A DNA stretch of 11,894 nt from Microcaldota archaeon (GTDB lineage Archaea; Micrarchaeota; Micrarchaeia; Norongarragalinales; UBA97): assembly GCA_016217775.1 (NCBI GenBank), contig JACRGG010000115.1:1-11894 (forward strand), read 5' to 3'. Positions 1 to 6,445 of this stretch are shown here, piece after piece; the stretch's first letter is position 1; each line of letters opens with the position of its first letter. The notes under the pieces are model-generated. The model did no database searches. It saw only the letters and a list, made by a program, of their open reading frames with translations, and was not told where the DNA came from. Both the position numbers and the translations under genes were made by a program.

Positions 1-312
1 GTTAAGCGTCACCGAGTAAACGTCGTCGGACGAGCGAAACGCCCTCTTCACGCAGGAATTGGATGAAATAACGCCGGAAACGTCCGCGCCGCTTGATTGG
101 CACGAGACTAGAACCAAGTCCCCAAACCCCTTTACCACCGCGGCGCCGGAGCCGATTCCCTGAAACGAAGCCAATTGCGCGGATGGCGTTGGCAAGACGC
201 TTGGCGACGGGGTGGGAATACGGTTATCGGAGTACAAGAAAGTAATGAACATGCTCAAGACGAACATCGCGATTATCACGATAGCCCCGTAATACGCCAC
301 TTTAGAAGCCAT
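1..312 (-). CDS. Membrane-anchored extracytoplasmic protein, cut by left edge
   Basis: An open frame runs from an ATG at 312 to base 1 without a stop, giving 104 residues of a longer protein. Residues 7-27 form one hydrophobic membrane segment after a short basic start (MASK). A Pro/Ser/Thr-rich linker follows at about 31-46, then the beginning of a domain with cysteines at 71 and 87 that could form a disulfide outside the cell. This layout suggests an N-terminal signal anchor with the bulk outside. I do not recognise the family. A TATA-like element about 29 bp upstream of the ATG supports this start and a very short or absent leader. It lies downstream of, and on the same strand as, another single-anchor protein and the S-layer gene, which suggests an envelope role by context only. 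Confidence 0.7.
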   Translation of the reverse strand, partial: MASKVAYYGAIVIIAMFVLSMFITFLYSDNRIPTPSPSVLPTPSAQLASFQGIGSGAAVVKGFGDLVLVSCQSSGADVSGVISSNSCVKRAFRSSDDVYSVTLN

Positions 313-337
313 TTTCTCAAAACACCCTTTTAGCTAA

Positions 338-349
338 TTATTAAAAAAA
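338..349 (-). promoter_or_regulatory. Weak TATA box for the left-edge membrane gene
   Basis: On the minus strand TTTAATAA (345-338) is centred about 29 bp before the ATG at 312, a spacing expected for a leaderless or nearly leaderless archaeal transcript. A run of seven T precedes it (349-343) and could also help end transcripts of the upstream gene. Confidence 0.4.
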
Positions 350-410
350 CCAGCGAAGCTCCGCCTATAGAAAACAATGAAAAACAACGGGCTTACTAGA
401 GTAATTATTA

Positions 411-438
411 TGCGCAAAAAAGCTTTTAAGCGCTTATT
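411..438 (-). terminator. Hairpin plus T-run after the coiled-coil membrane gene
   Basis: Directly after the stop codon at 439 the minus strand reads AAGCGCTT, then AAAAGCTTTT, and ends in six T (421-416). Short self-complementary sequence followed by a T tract fits an archaeal intrinsic terminator. Confidence 0.5.
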
Positions 439-1182
439 TCAGCCGCTCATTGCCTCTGCAAGCAACGCGTTGGACTCCCCGACCGAATCCAAGTAAGACT
501 GCGTGGAATTCACGAAGACCCACGCGCGCTTGGTTGAAAAAACGTTGCGCAAAGCCTCGACGCAAAAACCGTCGCGAATAGTCGCGTTAGTGCTCCCCCC
601 GCCAATCCAGTAATCACAACCCTGCTTGTGCCACAACGCAAACTGCGCCTGCAGGTAATCCGCGGACGAAGAGTAATTCAGCAACAAGTTGGAAGTCGAG
701 TTGAACGAGCCTGAAGCCGCGGACAAAGGCTCTTTTCTCGAGGCAAAATCAGGGTTGGCTAAAAGAGAGTCTAGAGTCGCCTTCCCGCCTGTGAAAACGC
801 TGGCGCTAACCCCGTTTTTTTGCGAAGCCGTGAACAACGCCATTGAATCCGCGACTCCGGCGGTTTTAACCTGCAAGTCAGTAACCTGCTTGCGGGCAGC
901 AGCCAACTGGTCGCCTAAAGACGCCTTCTCGCCGGTTAAGGACTGCACTTGAGCCTTCAAGGAAGCCAATTCAGCCGCTGAAGCAGCAGAGCCGGCTTGA
1001 GAGTTCGATGAGTCAACTAAAGCACCCGACGCCGCCCCAGCCCCCGCGCCGGTTTTGCCGGAGGAATCCAAGTAAACAAAAACCAGTGCCACTAATAGCA
1101 CTGCCGCGAGGGCGGCAACGCCGATAAACAAGTTGAAACCGATTTTCTTCTCACTGGAACCAAATTGCTTGCCTGAAACCAA
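439..1182 (-). CDS. Single-anchor membrane protein with coiled coil
   Basis: This 247-residue protein is not a family I recognise. Residues 1-14 are short and basic, and 15-37 form a strong membrane segment. A Gly/Ala/Ser linker spans about 40-68, a coiled-coil-like stretch about 70-107 has heptad-spaced Leu/Val, and a globular C-terminal part holds cysteines at 189 and 207 and several N-x-S/T sequons (161, 169, 199, 225). The anchor and sequons imply that the C-terminal part lies outside the cell. The start is a TTG: a GGTGA motif at 1193-1189 sits six bases upstream, an in-frame TGA lies just before it, and no ATG occurs in frame until residue 113. It is followed by another single-anchor gene and preceded by the S-layer gene, so an envelope scaffold role is possible but unproven. 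Confidence 0.75.
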   Translation of the reverse strand: MVSGKQFGSSEKKIGFNLFIGVAALAAVLLVALVFVYLDSSGKTGAGAGAASGALVDSSNSQAGSAASAAELASLKAQVQSLTGEKASLGDQLAAARKQVTDLQVKTAGVADSMALFTASQKNGVSASVFTGGKATLDSLLANPDFASRKEPLSAASGSFNSTSNLLLNYSSSADYLQAQFALWHKQGCDYWIGGGSTNATIRDGFCVEALRNVFSTKRAWVFVNSTQSYLDSVGESNALLAEAMSG

Positions 1183-1188
1183 ACCCGC

Positions 1189-1193
1189 TCACC
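1189..1193 (-). promoter_or_regulatory. Ribosome binding site GGTGA deciding a TTG start
   Basis: GGTGA on the minus strand lies six bases before the TTG at 1182. It matches the archaeal anti-Shine-Dalgarno and supports a non-ATG start for the coiled-coil membrane protein. Confidence 0.6.
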
Positions 1194-1227
1194 CACTGCT
1201 TAAAACAAAGTAAGTAAGCCAAGAAGC

Positions 1228-1241
1228 GAATATAAACGTAT
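1228..1241 (-). promoter_or_regulatory. TATA box for the coiled-coil membrane gene
   Basis: The minus strand reads ATACGTTTATATTC, a good archaeal TATA box about 50 bp before the TTG start. Transcription would begin near 1206 with a leader of about 24 nt that includes the GGTGA site. The 11-mer ATACGTTTATA recurs exactly upstream of the S-layer gene (4491-4481). Confidence 0.55.
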
Positions 1242-1325
1242 TCCCGCCCGCGCGGAAAGAAAACTATGAGAAAATGAGGAAAAAAAAGCTGGGGGGAAAA
1301 AAACGATTGGGGAAATAGCGAGTTA

Positions 1326-1390
1326 ATTAAAAAAAATTTAAAAAAAAATTAAAATAAAAAAAAGAAGAAGAAAAAAGAAAAAAAATCAGG
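1326..1390 (-). terminator. Long poly-pyrimidine terminator of the S-layer gene
   Basis: Just after the stop codon (1399-1397) the minus strand becomes about 60 bases of almost pure T with scattered C and a few A, including several runs of seven or more T. Archaeal RNA polymerase terminates on such T tracts without needing a hairpin. The length and number of runs fit a highly expressed gene. Confidence 0.75.
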
Positions 1391-1396
1391 GGAAGA

Positions 1397-4282
1397 TTAT
1401 CCTCTGACTTCGTCTCTCTTGCCAGCCAGCCATACAATCAGCGAGTTGGCAGCGTCGGTAGTGTCAGCAGCAGAGTAACCCGCGACTAATACTTTCCCGC
1501 CCACTTCCTTCACGTAGACGTCTCCAGCCTTCCAAGAAGCGGCGTCGCCGACTCCCGGTAGTTTGGCTGCAACACTGTTCACGTACGGCCCGCCGACTAC
1601 GATTAATTGGTCGGTTGCAGTCGCGGCAGCGTCAGAGTCCAACACTACTAGCTTGTCGGATGCGCTCAAGGACTTTACTACGGCAGCACTGGTTACTTCA
1701 GACCCGCCAGCCAGCACTGATGCAGTGCCAGAAATGGCTCCAGCAGCCCCGCCAGAAGCGGACGCGCTTGCGGCAATGGACTTGACTTTAACCTTGTAGC
1801 CAGAAGCAATCTCCTTCTCGACTCCCTCGGCTAGAACCTCGGTTGTTTGAGTGCCTGCGGTAGTAGTCGTGACATTCGCAGTGCTTGGCGAACCAAACTG
1901 CCAGTAGACCTTCCTTTGGCTCTTGGGGTACTTGAGTTTTACTGAAGTAAGGGTTACTTCCTTCAACTCGCTTCCTCCAGGAGACACGTAACCGACCTCA
2001 ACAGAATTGTTGAAATTACCAGAGTAGTTGCCTATTCCTTGAGCGGTGCTGTAGTACGGCACGGTCAACAGCGTAGTGCTTGTTGAAGAGCTGTTGAACA
2101 AGTAACTCGCTGCGCCTGGGAACAAATCAACTTCCCACCAGCCGTTCAGCGTGTTGTTGTTCACAGTGCTCCTCTCAAATACCCTAAGCTTAGCCGTCCT
2201 AGCACTTCCAGTCCAAGTTGTTGACGCAGTTGCAGTTGAGTTTGCGTTAGCCGTAGCCAAGCCGTAGAAACTTTGGTTGCTCGAATACCATACTGGCGAA
2301 GTTACTCCTCCAATCATACTGTAATTGGAGTTAGTGGAGTTGTAAATCCGGTAAACTGACGCATGTGGATTTGCAGTCCAGTTCAACTGGGTAGAATTAT
2401 AGTGAATATCCCCCGGCGTTCCAGAAGTGTTGGCGTAGAAAGTAACATTACTTTCAATTGATTCTCCTCCAGCTGCATCTACGTAAGTTACAGTGAAATT
2501 GATTTGAGCACCAATTCCTAGGTTACCTCCAAAACCAGCACCGCCTAAGCCGTGAGTGCTTACTTGAGTGTTGTTCAAGTTTGAGGAGTTAACTAAAGAA
2601 GCAACGTTCTGCATCATTCCAGTAGTTACATATTGAATTGCAGTAGTCTGCTCGGTGTCCGGGAACGAGTATGAAACCACGTTATCGTTCACTTGGCTTG
2701 AGTTAGTGTAGTTCGCGGAGTTGGGGTCCTTGTAGTAGATTTGCCCGTTGTACTTGTCGAAGTACAAAGCATCCACTTTGCCTGCAGTCCCGACATCGAA
2801 CATATTCAAGTTCGCTGAAGAAAACTTGGTTAAGTTCTTTTCCTGCGAGTATCCCTGCCAAGTTATTGCTTGGGCACCCGCAAATGGAATTATTGTCAAG
2901 TCATCCATTTGCGTTGAAGTGTCCAACCCGACGAAAGTCAGCTTCTTTGAAATTGGGTTAGCCAACATATTGAAAGAGTCTCCCGCACTCAACTTCTCTG
3001 AAGCCCTTCCGGATACTTGGATGGACTTTAACGAGTTGACTAAGTGAGTTCCAACCGTCGTTGTAGTGTTAGTGATGGTTATCTGCCAACCCGCGTCGTC
3101 GTTCGTCTTGGTCCTCGCGTCGTTTCCGACAAAGCTGATTTTTTGACCTGAAGTCAGAGTCAATGCTGAAGAGTACAAGCTGATTGTAGCGAATGAAGAG
3201 TCACCACCGCCTACGAATACCTCGCTGATTTGAAGGATTATGCCGTTTTTGTTGTACTCGTTGGAGCCGGCGTCCTTGTTCAGGGTAAAGTAGTCGATTT
3301 GAGTAGCGTCGTCTCCCTCGTTGAACAGCGAGAAGTACGCGTACGGCTGGGTTGTAGAACCGGTTGCAATCGGGGAAATGCTTTTCAGCACGACCTTCTT
3401 GCCGCCCAAAACTACTGACTCGCCTGCCTTTAGCTGCTTGGCTGAAATCGCGTCCTGCCCCAAGTTGATTGAAACCGGGCTGGTTGCGTTCTCGAAGCTA
3501 GTCAAAGTGTATTGCTCGCCCAAGAACTTGAGTTTCACGTTTCTGTTCGCGGTCTTGTACGAATCGGTGGCGACAATGTTAGTAGAGCCGTTCACCGTGT
3601 TCACATGGAAAGGAATTGCCGAAGTGAAGTTAGCCACGTAAGTAACTAACGCCTTGTCCCCGACTACCTTCTTTGAAGCAACGTCGAAATACGATTTCGC
3701 GTTTAGGAAGTAGAATTCCTCTTCCTCGACACTGTAGGAGCCCAGGTTGTCCAACTTGCCCTTGTAGGCAATGTTAGAGTCCGCGGTTCCGGAAATCTTG
3801 TACCCGCCCGTAGTAATGCCGTCTGCGTAAATTGAGCCCGCGGCAGTGTGGGTGTTTCTTATGAAGTCAGATACTGATACTCCGTAGTCCAATGCGTCAA
3901 AGAACTGGGTTGTTACTTGCTTTGAGCCGGTCGGCACCGATGAAGATGATGCCGGAGTGGTTATTTCCAAAGTCGCGCTTTTTCCGCTTACCGTCGCGTT
4001 TCCGCCGGTTGCTCCGCCGACGCTTAGTCCTGAAGTGTCTACGGTTAACGGCTCGTCCGCGTAGGCTAAGTTGCCTATCATTGCCGCGATGTTGGCGGCT
4101 GCAATGGCGTCGCTTACCATAGCTTTAGAGCCAACTACTATTTTCACGTTGGGTTCTCCGTTGTTGAAGAACTTATAGCTTCCCAGGCCTGCGTCAACAG
4201 TTGCGGCTGCAGCGAATGCTGCTCCGACTAATGCTGCTCCCGCGGCAATGGATGCTACTTTTCTTATATTCAAACTCTTCAC
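1397..4282 (-). CDS. S-layer protein, methanococcal type
   Basis: This 961-residue secreted protein probably forms the surface lattice. A basic start and hydrophobic stretch at about 8-26, rich in Ala, look like a signal peptide. The N-terminal region around 36-75 (motif NVKIVVGSKA, then an Ala-rich helix and YADEP) and the C-terminal region around 888-950 (LIVVGGPYVN, then VLVAGYSAADT) match the paired N- and C-terminal domains of archaeal S-layer proteins of the Methanococcus type. Between about 590 and 675 there is a fibronectin III-like segment (LNWT, YRIYNST). Residues 565-760 are packed with N-x-S/T sequons. The start is a GTG with GGTGA at 4291-4287, four bases upstream, and a TATA box at 4336-4343. 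A very T-rich terminator follows. Its neighbours are membrane-anchored proteins and a lipoprotein-like FKBP. The family call is firm; exact domain borders are estimates. Confidence 0.92.
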   Translation of the reverse strand: MKSLNIRKVASIAAGAALVGAAFAAAATVDAGLGSYKFFNNGEPNVKIVVGSKAMVSDAIAAANIAAMIGNLAYADEPLTVDTSGLSVGGATGGNATVSGKSATLEITTPASSSSVPTGSKQVTTQFFDALDYGVSVSDFIRNTHTAAGSIYADGITTGGYKISGTADSNIAYKGKLDNLGSYSVEEEEFYFLNAKSYFDVASKKVVGDKALVTYVANFTSAIPFHVNTVNGSTNIVATDSYKTANRNVKLKFLGEQYTLTSFENATSPVSINLGQDAISAKQLKAGESVVLGGKKVVLKSISPIATGSTTQPYAYFSLFNEGDDATQIDYFTLNKDAGSNEYNKNGIILQISEVFVGGGDSSFATISLYSSALTLTSGQKISFVGNDARTKTNDDAGWQITITNTTTTVGTHLVNSLKSIQVSGRASEKLSAGDSFNMLANPISKKLTFVGLDTSTQMDDLTIIPFAGAQAITWQGYSQEKNLTKFSSANLNMFDVGTAGKVDALYFDKYNGQIYYKDPNSANYTNSSQVNDNVVSYSFPDTEQTTAIQYVTTGMMQNVASLVNSSNLNNTQVSTHGLGGAGFGGNLGIGAQINFTVTYVDAAGGESIESNVTFYANTSGTPGDIHYNSTQLNWTANPHASVYRIYNSTNSNYSMIGGVTSPVWYSSNQSFYGLATANANSTATASTTWTGSARTAKLRVFERSTVNNNTLNGWWEVDLFPGAASYLFNSSSTSTTLLTVPYYSTAQGIGNYSGNFNNSVEVGYVSPGGSELKEVTLTSVKLKYPKSQRKVYWQFGSPSTANVTTTTAGTQTTEVLAEGVEKEIASGYKVKVKSIAASASASGGAAGAISGTASVLAGGSEVTSAAVVKSLSASDKLVVLDSDAAATATDQLIVVGGPYVNSVAAKLPGVGDAASWKAGDVYVKEVGGKVLVAGYSAADTTDAANSLIVWLAGKRDEVRG

Positions 4283-4286
4283 GATA

Positions 4287-4291
4287 TCACC
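4287..4291 (-). promoter_or_regulatory. Ribosome binding site GGTGA for GTG start
   Basis: GGTGA is separated by TATC from the GTG at 4282, which fixes the start of the S-layer protein directly before its basic signal-peptide end. Confidence 0.65.
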
Positions 4292-4335
4292 TATTGTACA
4301 ATAAGCTCCATACGAAGCCTACCGATACACTCTTT

Positions 4336-4355
4336 TTTATAAAGACTTATGTCTT
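4336..4355 (-). promoter_or_regulatory. S-layer TATA box with adjoining inverted repeat
   Basis: TTTATAAA at 4336-4343 would start transcription near 4311 and give a leader of about 30 nt. Overlapping its upstream side is an inverted repeat, AAGAC-ATAA-GTCTT on the minus strand (4355-4342), where BRE-binding TFB or a regulator would sit. The promoter call is good; the operator role is inference. Confidence 0.6.
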
Positions 4356-4448
4356 ACTACGCTTAATTCTCCGCAATTTAAAAGCTTATTGCAGGGAACG
4401 AGGGGGTTAAAAAACCGTCCTTCTACTGCTAACAGCTTTCTTTTGTGG

Positions 4449-4491
4449 GTCAAGCGTCAACTACTTATAGTCAAGCTCCTTATAAACGTAT
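4449..4491 (-). promoter_or_regulatory. Possible distal promoter region upstream of S-layer gene
   Basis: In the 268-bp gap between the S-layer and FKBP genes the minus strand holds ATACGTTTATA (4491-4481), the same 11-mer as the promoter of the coiled-coil membrane gene. Just downstream of it on that strand, GCTTGAC occurs twice with starts 21 bp apart (4476-4470 and 4455-4449). This could be a second S-layer promoter with a leader of about 180 nt, or the promoter of a small RNA. The rest of the gap holds no gene that I can support. Confidence 0.35.
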
Positions 4492-4501
4492 GTTGAGAAA
4501 A

Positions 4502-4520
4502 TACGGCAATCAACGCCGTT
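4502..4520 (-). terminator. Possible hairpin terminator of the FKBP gene
   Basis: Downstream of the FKBP stop the minus strand has ACGGC, a seven-base loop, then GCCGT, followed by ATTTTC. The stem is only five pairs and the T-run is short, so this is a weak call. Confidence 0.35.
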
Positions 4521-4550
4521 AAGCAAACCTTATTTCGGCAAAGCACGAAG

Positions 4551-5189
4551 TTATTTGGTGTTGTTGGTTTTTGCACTAGGGTCAACTGGCGCTCGTGGTT
4601 TTGCAATCCCGAGTATCTTCACGTTAATCACGAGTGTTTTCCCCGCTAGTGGCGGGTTGAAGTCAATGGTAGTGTGAGTGTTGTTGACTGTGATGATTGT
4701 GCCAAACTCGCCTGACGACTGGTTTTGAATCTTGTTGCCGACTACTACAGAGCTTGCAGTGAAGACCGTGGCGAACTCCACCGTCCTAACCGCTTTTACC
4801 TTGTCTTGGCTGTACTCCCCGTAGGCTAGCGAGGGGGGAATGGTTAAGTTGGCGCTTTCAAAGCGTTTTAGCCCTAGGAGACCTTGGTCGAATCCTCGGA
4901 TTAACTGTCCTTTTCCTGCAACTGCTTGAATCGGGCCGTTAGAGGAAGGGTTTAGCGTCTTGTTGGTGGAATCCAAGAGTTTTCCGTCAACCCAAGTCGT
5001 GTAATCCAGTGTAACCAAGTCGCCTGCTTGAACCACGTTATGCTCTATTGAGGGAGTTGGCGTTTGGGAGGGGCTTGCCGATGGGGTTGGAGTCGGGTTT
5101 GAAAACGGGTTTACGCACCCGAACAGGAGGAAAACGGCTAGAACGCCTATTGTTGCTATAAAAATTGGTTTATTCACGTTAAAGCTCAA
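4551..5189 (-). CDS. Lipoprotein-like FKBP-type peptidyl-prolyl isomerase
   Basis: This is a 212-residue FKBP, an enzyme that speeds cis-trans isomerisation at proline bonds. Residues 8-24 are hydrophobic and end in LLFGC (Cys25), close to a lipobox, so the protein is probably a lipoprotein or single-anchor protein outside the membrane. A Pro/Ser/Thr linker covers about 29-48. The FKBP fold then shows GDLVTLDYTTWVDGKLLDST, GKGQLIRGFDQGLLGL and IPPSLAYGEY. An insert-in-flap domain as in archaeal long FKBPs and SlyD follows and closes with IDFNPPLAGKTL and a final beta strand. The end is Lys/Asn-rich. Two starts are possible: a TTG at 5189 or a GTG at 5177, which would remove four residues. Both keep the signal. 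Archaeal FKBPs of this type are usually cytosolic, so export is notable. Folding of S-layer or other exported proteins is a reasonable guess from context. Confidence 0.9.
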   Translation of the reverse strand: MSFNVNKPIFIATIGVLAVFLLFGCVNPFSNPTPTPSASPSQTPTPSIEHNVVQAGDLVTLDYTTWVDGKLLDSTNKTLNPSSNGPIQAVAGKGQLIRGFDQGLLGLKRFESANLTIPPSLAYGEYSQDKVKAVRTVEFATVFTASSVVVGNKIQNQSSGEFGTIITVNNTHTTIDFNPPLAGKTLVINVKILGIAKPRAPVDPSAKTNNTK

Positions 5190-5222
5190 CTCTCTCTAAG
5201 AAATTATTTTGCGCGCTAATAC

Positions 5223-5233
5223 AATATATAACC
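5223..5233 (-). promoter_or_regulatory. TATA box for the FKBP gene
   Basis: The minus strand reads GGTTATATATT, centred about 39 bp before the TTG at 5189. This predicts transcription from about 5203 and a leader of roughly 14 nt. Confidence 0.6.
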
Positions 5234-5316
5234 GCGCTTTTGTTCAAGAATTTTCCTATGGCTTAACCATAAGCATTCTCACAATAGGGGGGAATCAGGA
5301 TTAACCTAAAACTGAA

Positions 5317-5334
5317 GGGGGGAGTTCTCCCCCC
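5317..5334. repeat. GC-rich inverted repeat between divergent promoters
   Basis: GGGGGGAG-TT-CTCCCCCC is a perfect inverted repeat with eight-base arms. It lies about 20 bp upstream of the TATA box of the zinc-ribbon gene. Another run of six G occurs at 5287-5292. In an otherwise AT-rich gap this could be an operator, or a hairpin in an overlapping transcript. No gene is seen in 5190-5386. Confidence 0.6.
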
Positions 5335-5354
5335 TGCGGTTTGGAAGAACAAGG

Positions 5355-5362
5355 TTTTTAAG
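5355..5362 (+). promoter_or_regulatory. TATA box for leaderless zinc-ribbon transcript
   Basis: TTTTTAAG is centred 29 bp before the ATG at 5387. This is the usual distance to the transcription start, so the mRNA probably begins at or next to that ATG. Confidence 0.6.
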
Positions 5363-5386
5363 CAATGTTTGTTTTGCTTAAGTATT

Positions 5387-5731
5387 ATGGCTGAAGAATC
5401 AATGGCGTGCCCCAATTGCGGGAATCCCCAGTTGGATGTTGACGCGGCTAATTCAGTGGTTTACTGCCAACAATGCGGGTTTGCAGTGAAAGTAGACCCT
5501 AACACGGGCGAGGCGACTCCAATCAATCAAGGCCGCGCGCCCGGTTCAAGCGGGGGAGTCAGCGCGCCTTTAGGCGGGGCGGGGCCAAACGTTTTTGGAA
5601 TGGACAAGCTGACTTTCCTCCTGCTGGTAACCGCGGTGCTGCTCCTGCTGACTTTTATGTACAACCTCGATTTAACCATATTCGCGGTCATTGAAGCGAT
5701 TGCAGTCGCGCTGTTTTTCTTGAAGAGATAG
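5387..5731 (+). CDS. Small zinc-ribbon membrane protein
   Basis: This 114-residue protein begins with a zinc ribbon. Cysteines at 8, 11, 27 and 30 (CPNCG, then YCQQCG) form two CxxC knuckles like those of TFIIB. A flexible Gly/Ser/Pro linker covers about 43-68. Two adjacent hydrophobic segments (about 73-91 and 95-111) follow, and the protein ends with LKR. Zinc-ribbon proteins tethered by C-terminal membrane helices are common in archaea and mostly uncharacterised; I cannot name a function. The ATG at 5387 is chosen over a TTG at 5369 because a TATA box lies 29 bp before it, which fits a leaderless mRNA. The stop codon directly abuts the stop of the convergent PIN gene, so the two transcripts must overlap at their 3' ends. 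Confidence 0.8.
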   Translation: MAEESMACPNCGNPQLDVDAANSVVYCQQCGFAVKVDPNTGEATPINQGRAPGSSGGVSAPLGGAGPNVFGMDKLTFLLLVTAVLLLLTFMYNLDLTIFAVIEAIAVALFFLKR

Positions 5732-6142
5732 TCAAACGAGTTTTAGGGCTTGCTTTGGCGAAACGATTTTTACTCCATTAAACTCCTTTAGCTTAAGCAA
5801 GTGGTTGTCTTGAGTTATGACAAAATCAGCATTCGAGTCAATCGCGCACTCTAGGACTTTGTTGTCGTCCGGGTCTTCTTTCACCGCAATTACTACGGTG
5901 GTGGTTTCAATCACTTTTAGCATTGAAGAGAGCTTGGCGAAGGAAAGCCTTGAAGCCAATTGTTTTTCAGCGGTTTTCTCGATTATTTCCACACTATTTA
6001 CGACATTCAGGTATTCCGCTAGCAGGGCTAGGGATGAAAATGCGACGATCTTTTTTTCTTCAACGAGTTTTAGGATGGAAAACGAGTCGCCGCGCCAAAA
6101 AGTAGCCGAGATTAGTACGTTAGTGTCCAGTACTGCGCGCAT
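5732..6142 (-). CDS. PIN-domain ribonuclease, toxin of a TA pair
   Basis: This 136-residue protein is one PIN domain, of the kind found in VapC-like toxins that cut RNA with a metal-bound acidic cluster. Visible candidates for the cluster are Asp6 (VLDTNVLIS), Glu43 (LLAEYL), the DPDDN motif at 90-94 and Asp112 (VITQDNHLL). The DPDDN and ITQDNHLL motifs resemble the COG1569 group of putative TA toxins. No catalytic residue seems to be missing, so it is probably active. Its ATG overlaps the end of the AbrB gene by 23 bp, the tight coupling typical of antitoxin-toxin pairs. Its stop abuts the stop of the zinc-ribbon gene on the other strand. The RNA target cannot be read from the sequence. Confidence 0.88.
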   Translation of the reverse strand: MRAVLDTNVLISATFWRGDSFSILKLVEEKKIVAFSSLALLAEYLNVVNSVEIIEKTAEKQLASRLSFAKLSSMLKVIETTTVVIAVKEDPDDNKVLECAIDSNADFVITQDNHLLKLKEFNGVKIVSPKQALKLV

Positions 6143-6395
6143 TTTTTCTCATCTTGTGGATGAGCTGGTTGACTTTAGCTTCTTTTATATTCTTGGTAGA
6201 ACTCCTCAAAGGCCGCGTTATCTGCGCCCAGGAGAGCTCACTCGCCTTTTTTATCAACAAATTGCTTCCGTCAAGGAAGAAAACTATTTTCTCCCCGTCC
6301 GACAGCCCCATTTGCCGCCTGATGTCCTGCGGAATCGCGACTTGACCGCGAGAACTAATCTTCCCAAACTCAATGCACTCGTTCACTAAAATCAC
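6120..6395 (-). CDS. AbrB/MazE-type antitoxin of the PIN toxin
   Basis: This 91-residue protein has an AbrB/SpoVT swapped-hairpin DNA-binding domain at about 10-50, with the signature GKISSRGQVAIPQDIRRQMGL followed by DG, a beta strand and LLIKK. The C-terminal 40 residues are basic and helical and probably bind and block the PIN toxin encoded next. Proteins of this kind normally repress their own operon. The GTG at 6395 is favoured as start because a TATA box lies about 29 bp upstream, which gives a leaderless mRNA; a second GTG three codons later is possible. The 34-bp repeat at 6446-6479 lies about 50 bp upstream and could add a second promoter. Confidence 0.88.
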   Translation of the reverse strand: MILVNECIEFGKISSRGQVAIPQDIRRQMGLSDGEKIVFFLDGSNLLIKKASELSWAQITRPLRSSTKNIKEAKVNQLIHKMRKNARSTGH

Positions 6396-6420
6396 TTAAT
6401 CTTATTTACAAGACCAATCT

Positions 6421-6428
6421 TATAAATC
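6421..6428 (-). promoter_or_regulatory. TATA box for the AbrB/PIN operon
   Basis: GATTTATA on the minus strand is centred about 29 bp before the GTG at 6395 and predicts a leaderless antitoxin-toxin transcript. Confidence 0.6.
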
Positions 6429-6445
6429 TTTCTAAACGCCGCGCG

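Noticed and set aside
689..952. Plus-strand open frame of 87 codons inside the coiled-coil membrane gene
   Set aside because: It lies antisense within a better-supported gene, shows no domain, and has no promoter or ribosome site.
4201..4410. Plus-strand open frame over the S-layer signal peptide and promoter
   Set aside because: Its Leu/Arg-rich translation is the antisense of an Ala-rich signal peptide; there is no independent support.
5365..5386. TTG at 5369 or ATG at 5365 as the start of the zinc-ribbon gene
   Set aside because: The ATG at 5365 is in another frame. The TTG is only about 11 bp from the TATA box, too close to be transcribed.
5817..6389. Plus-strand open frame of 190 codons over the AbrB/PIN pair
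   Set aside because: It is antisense to two genes with clear family motifs; its translation is of low complexity and resembles no protein.
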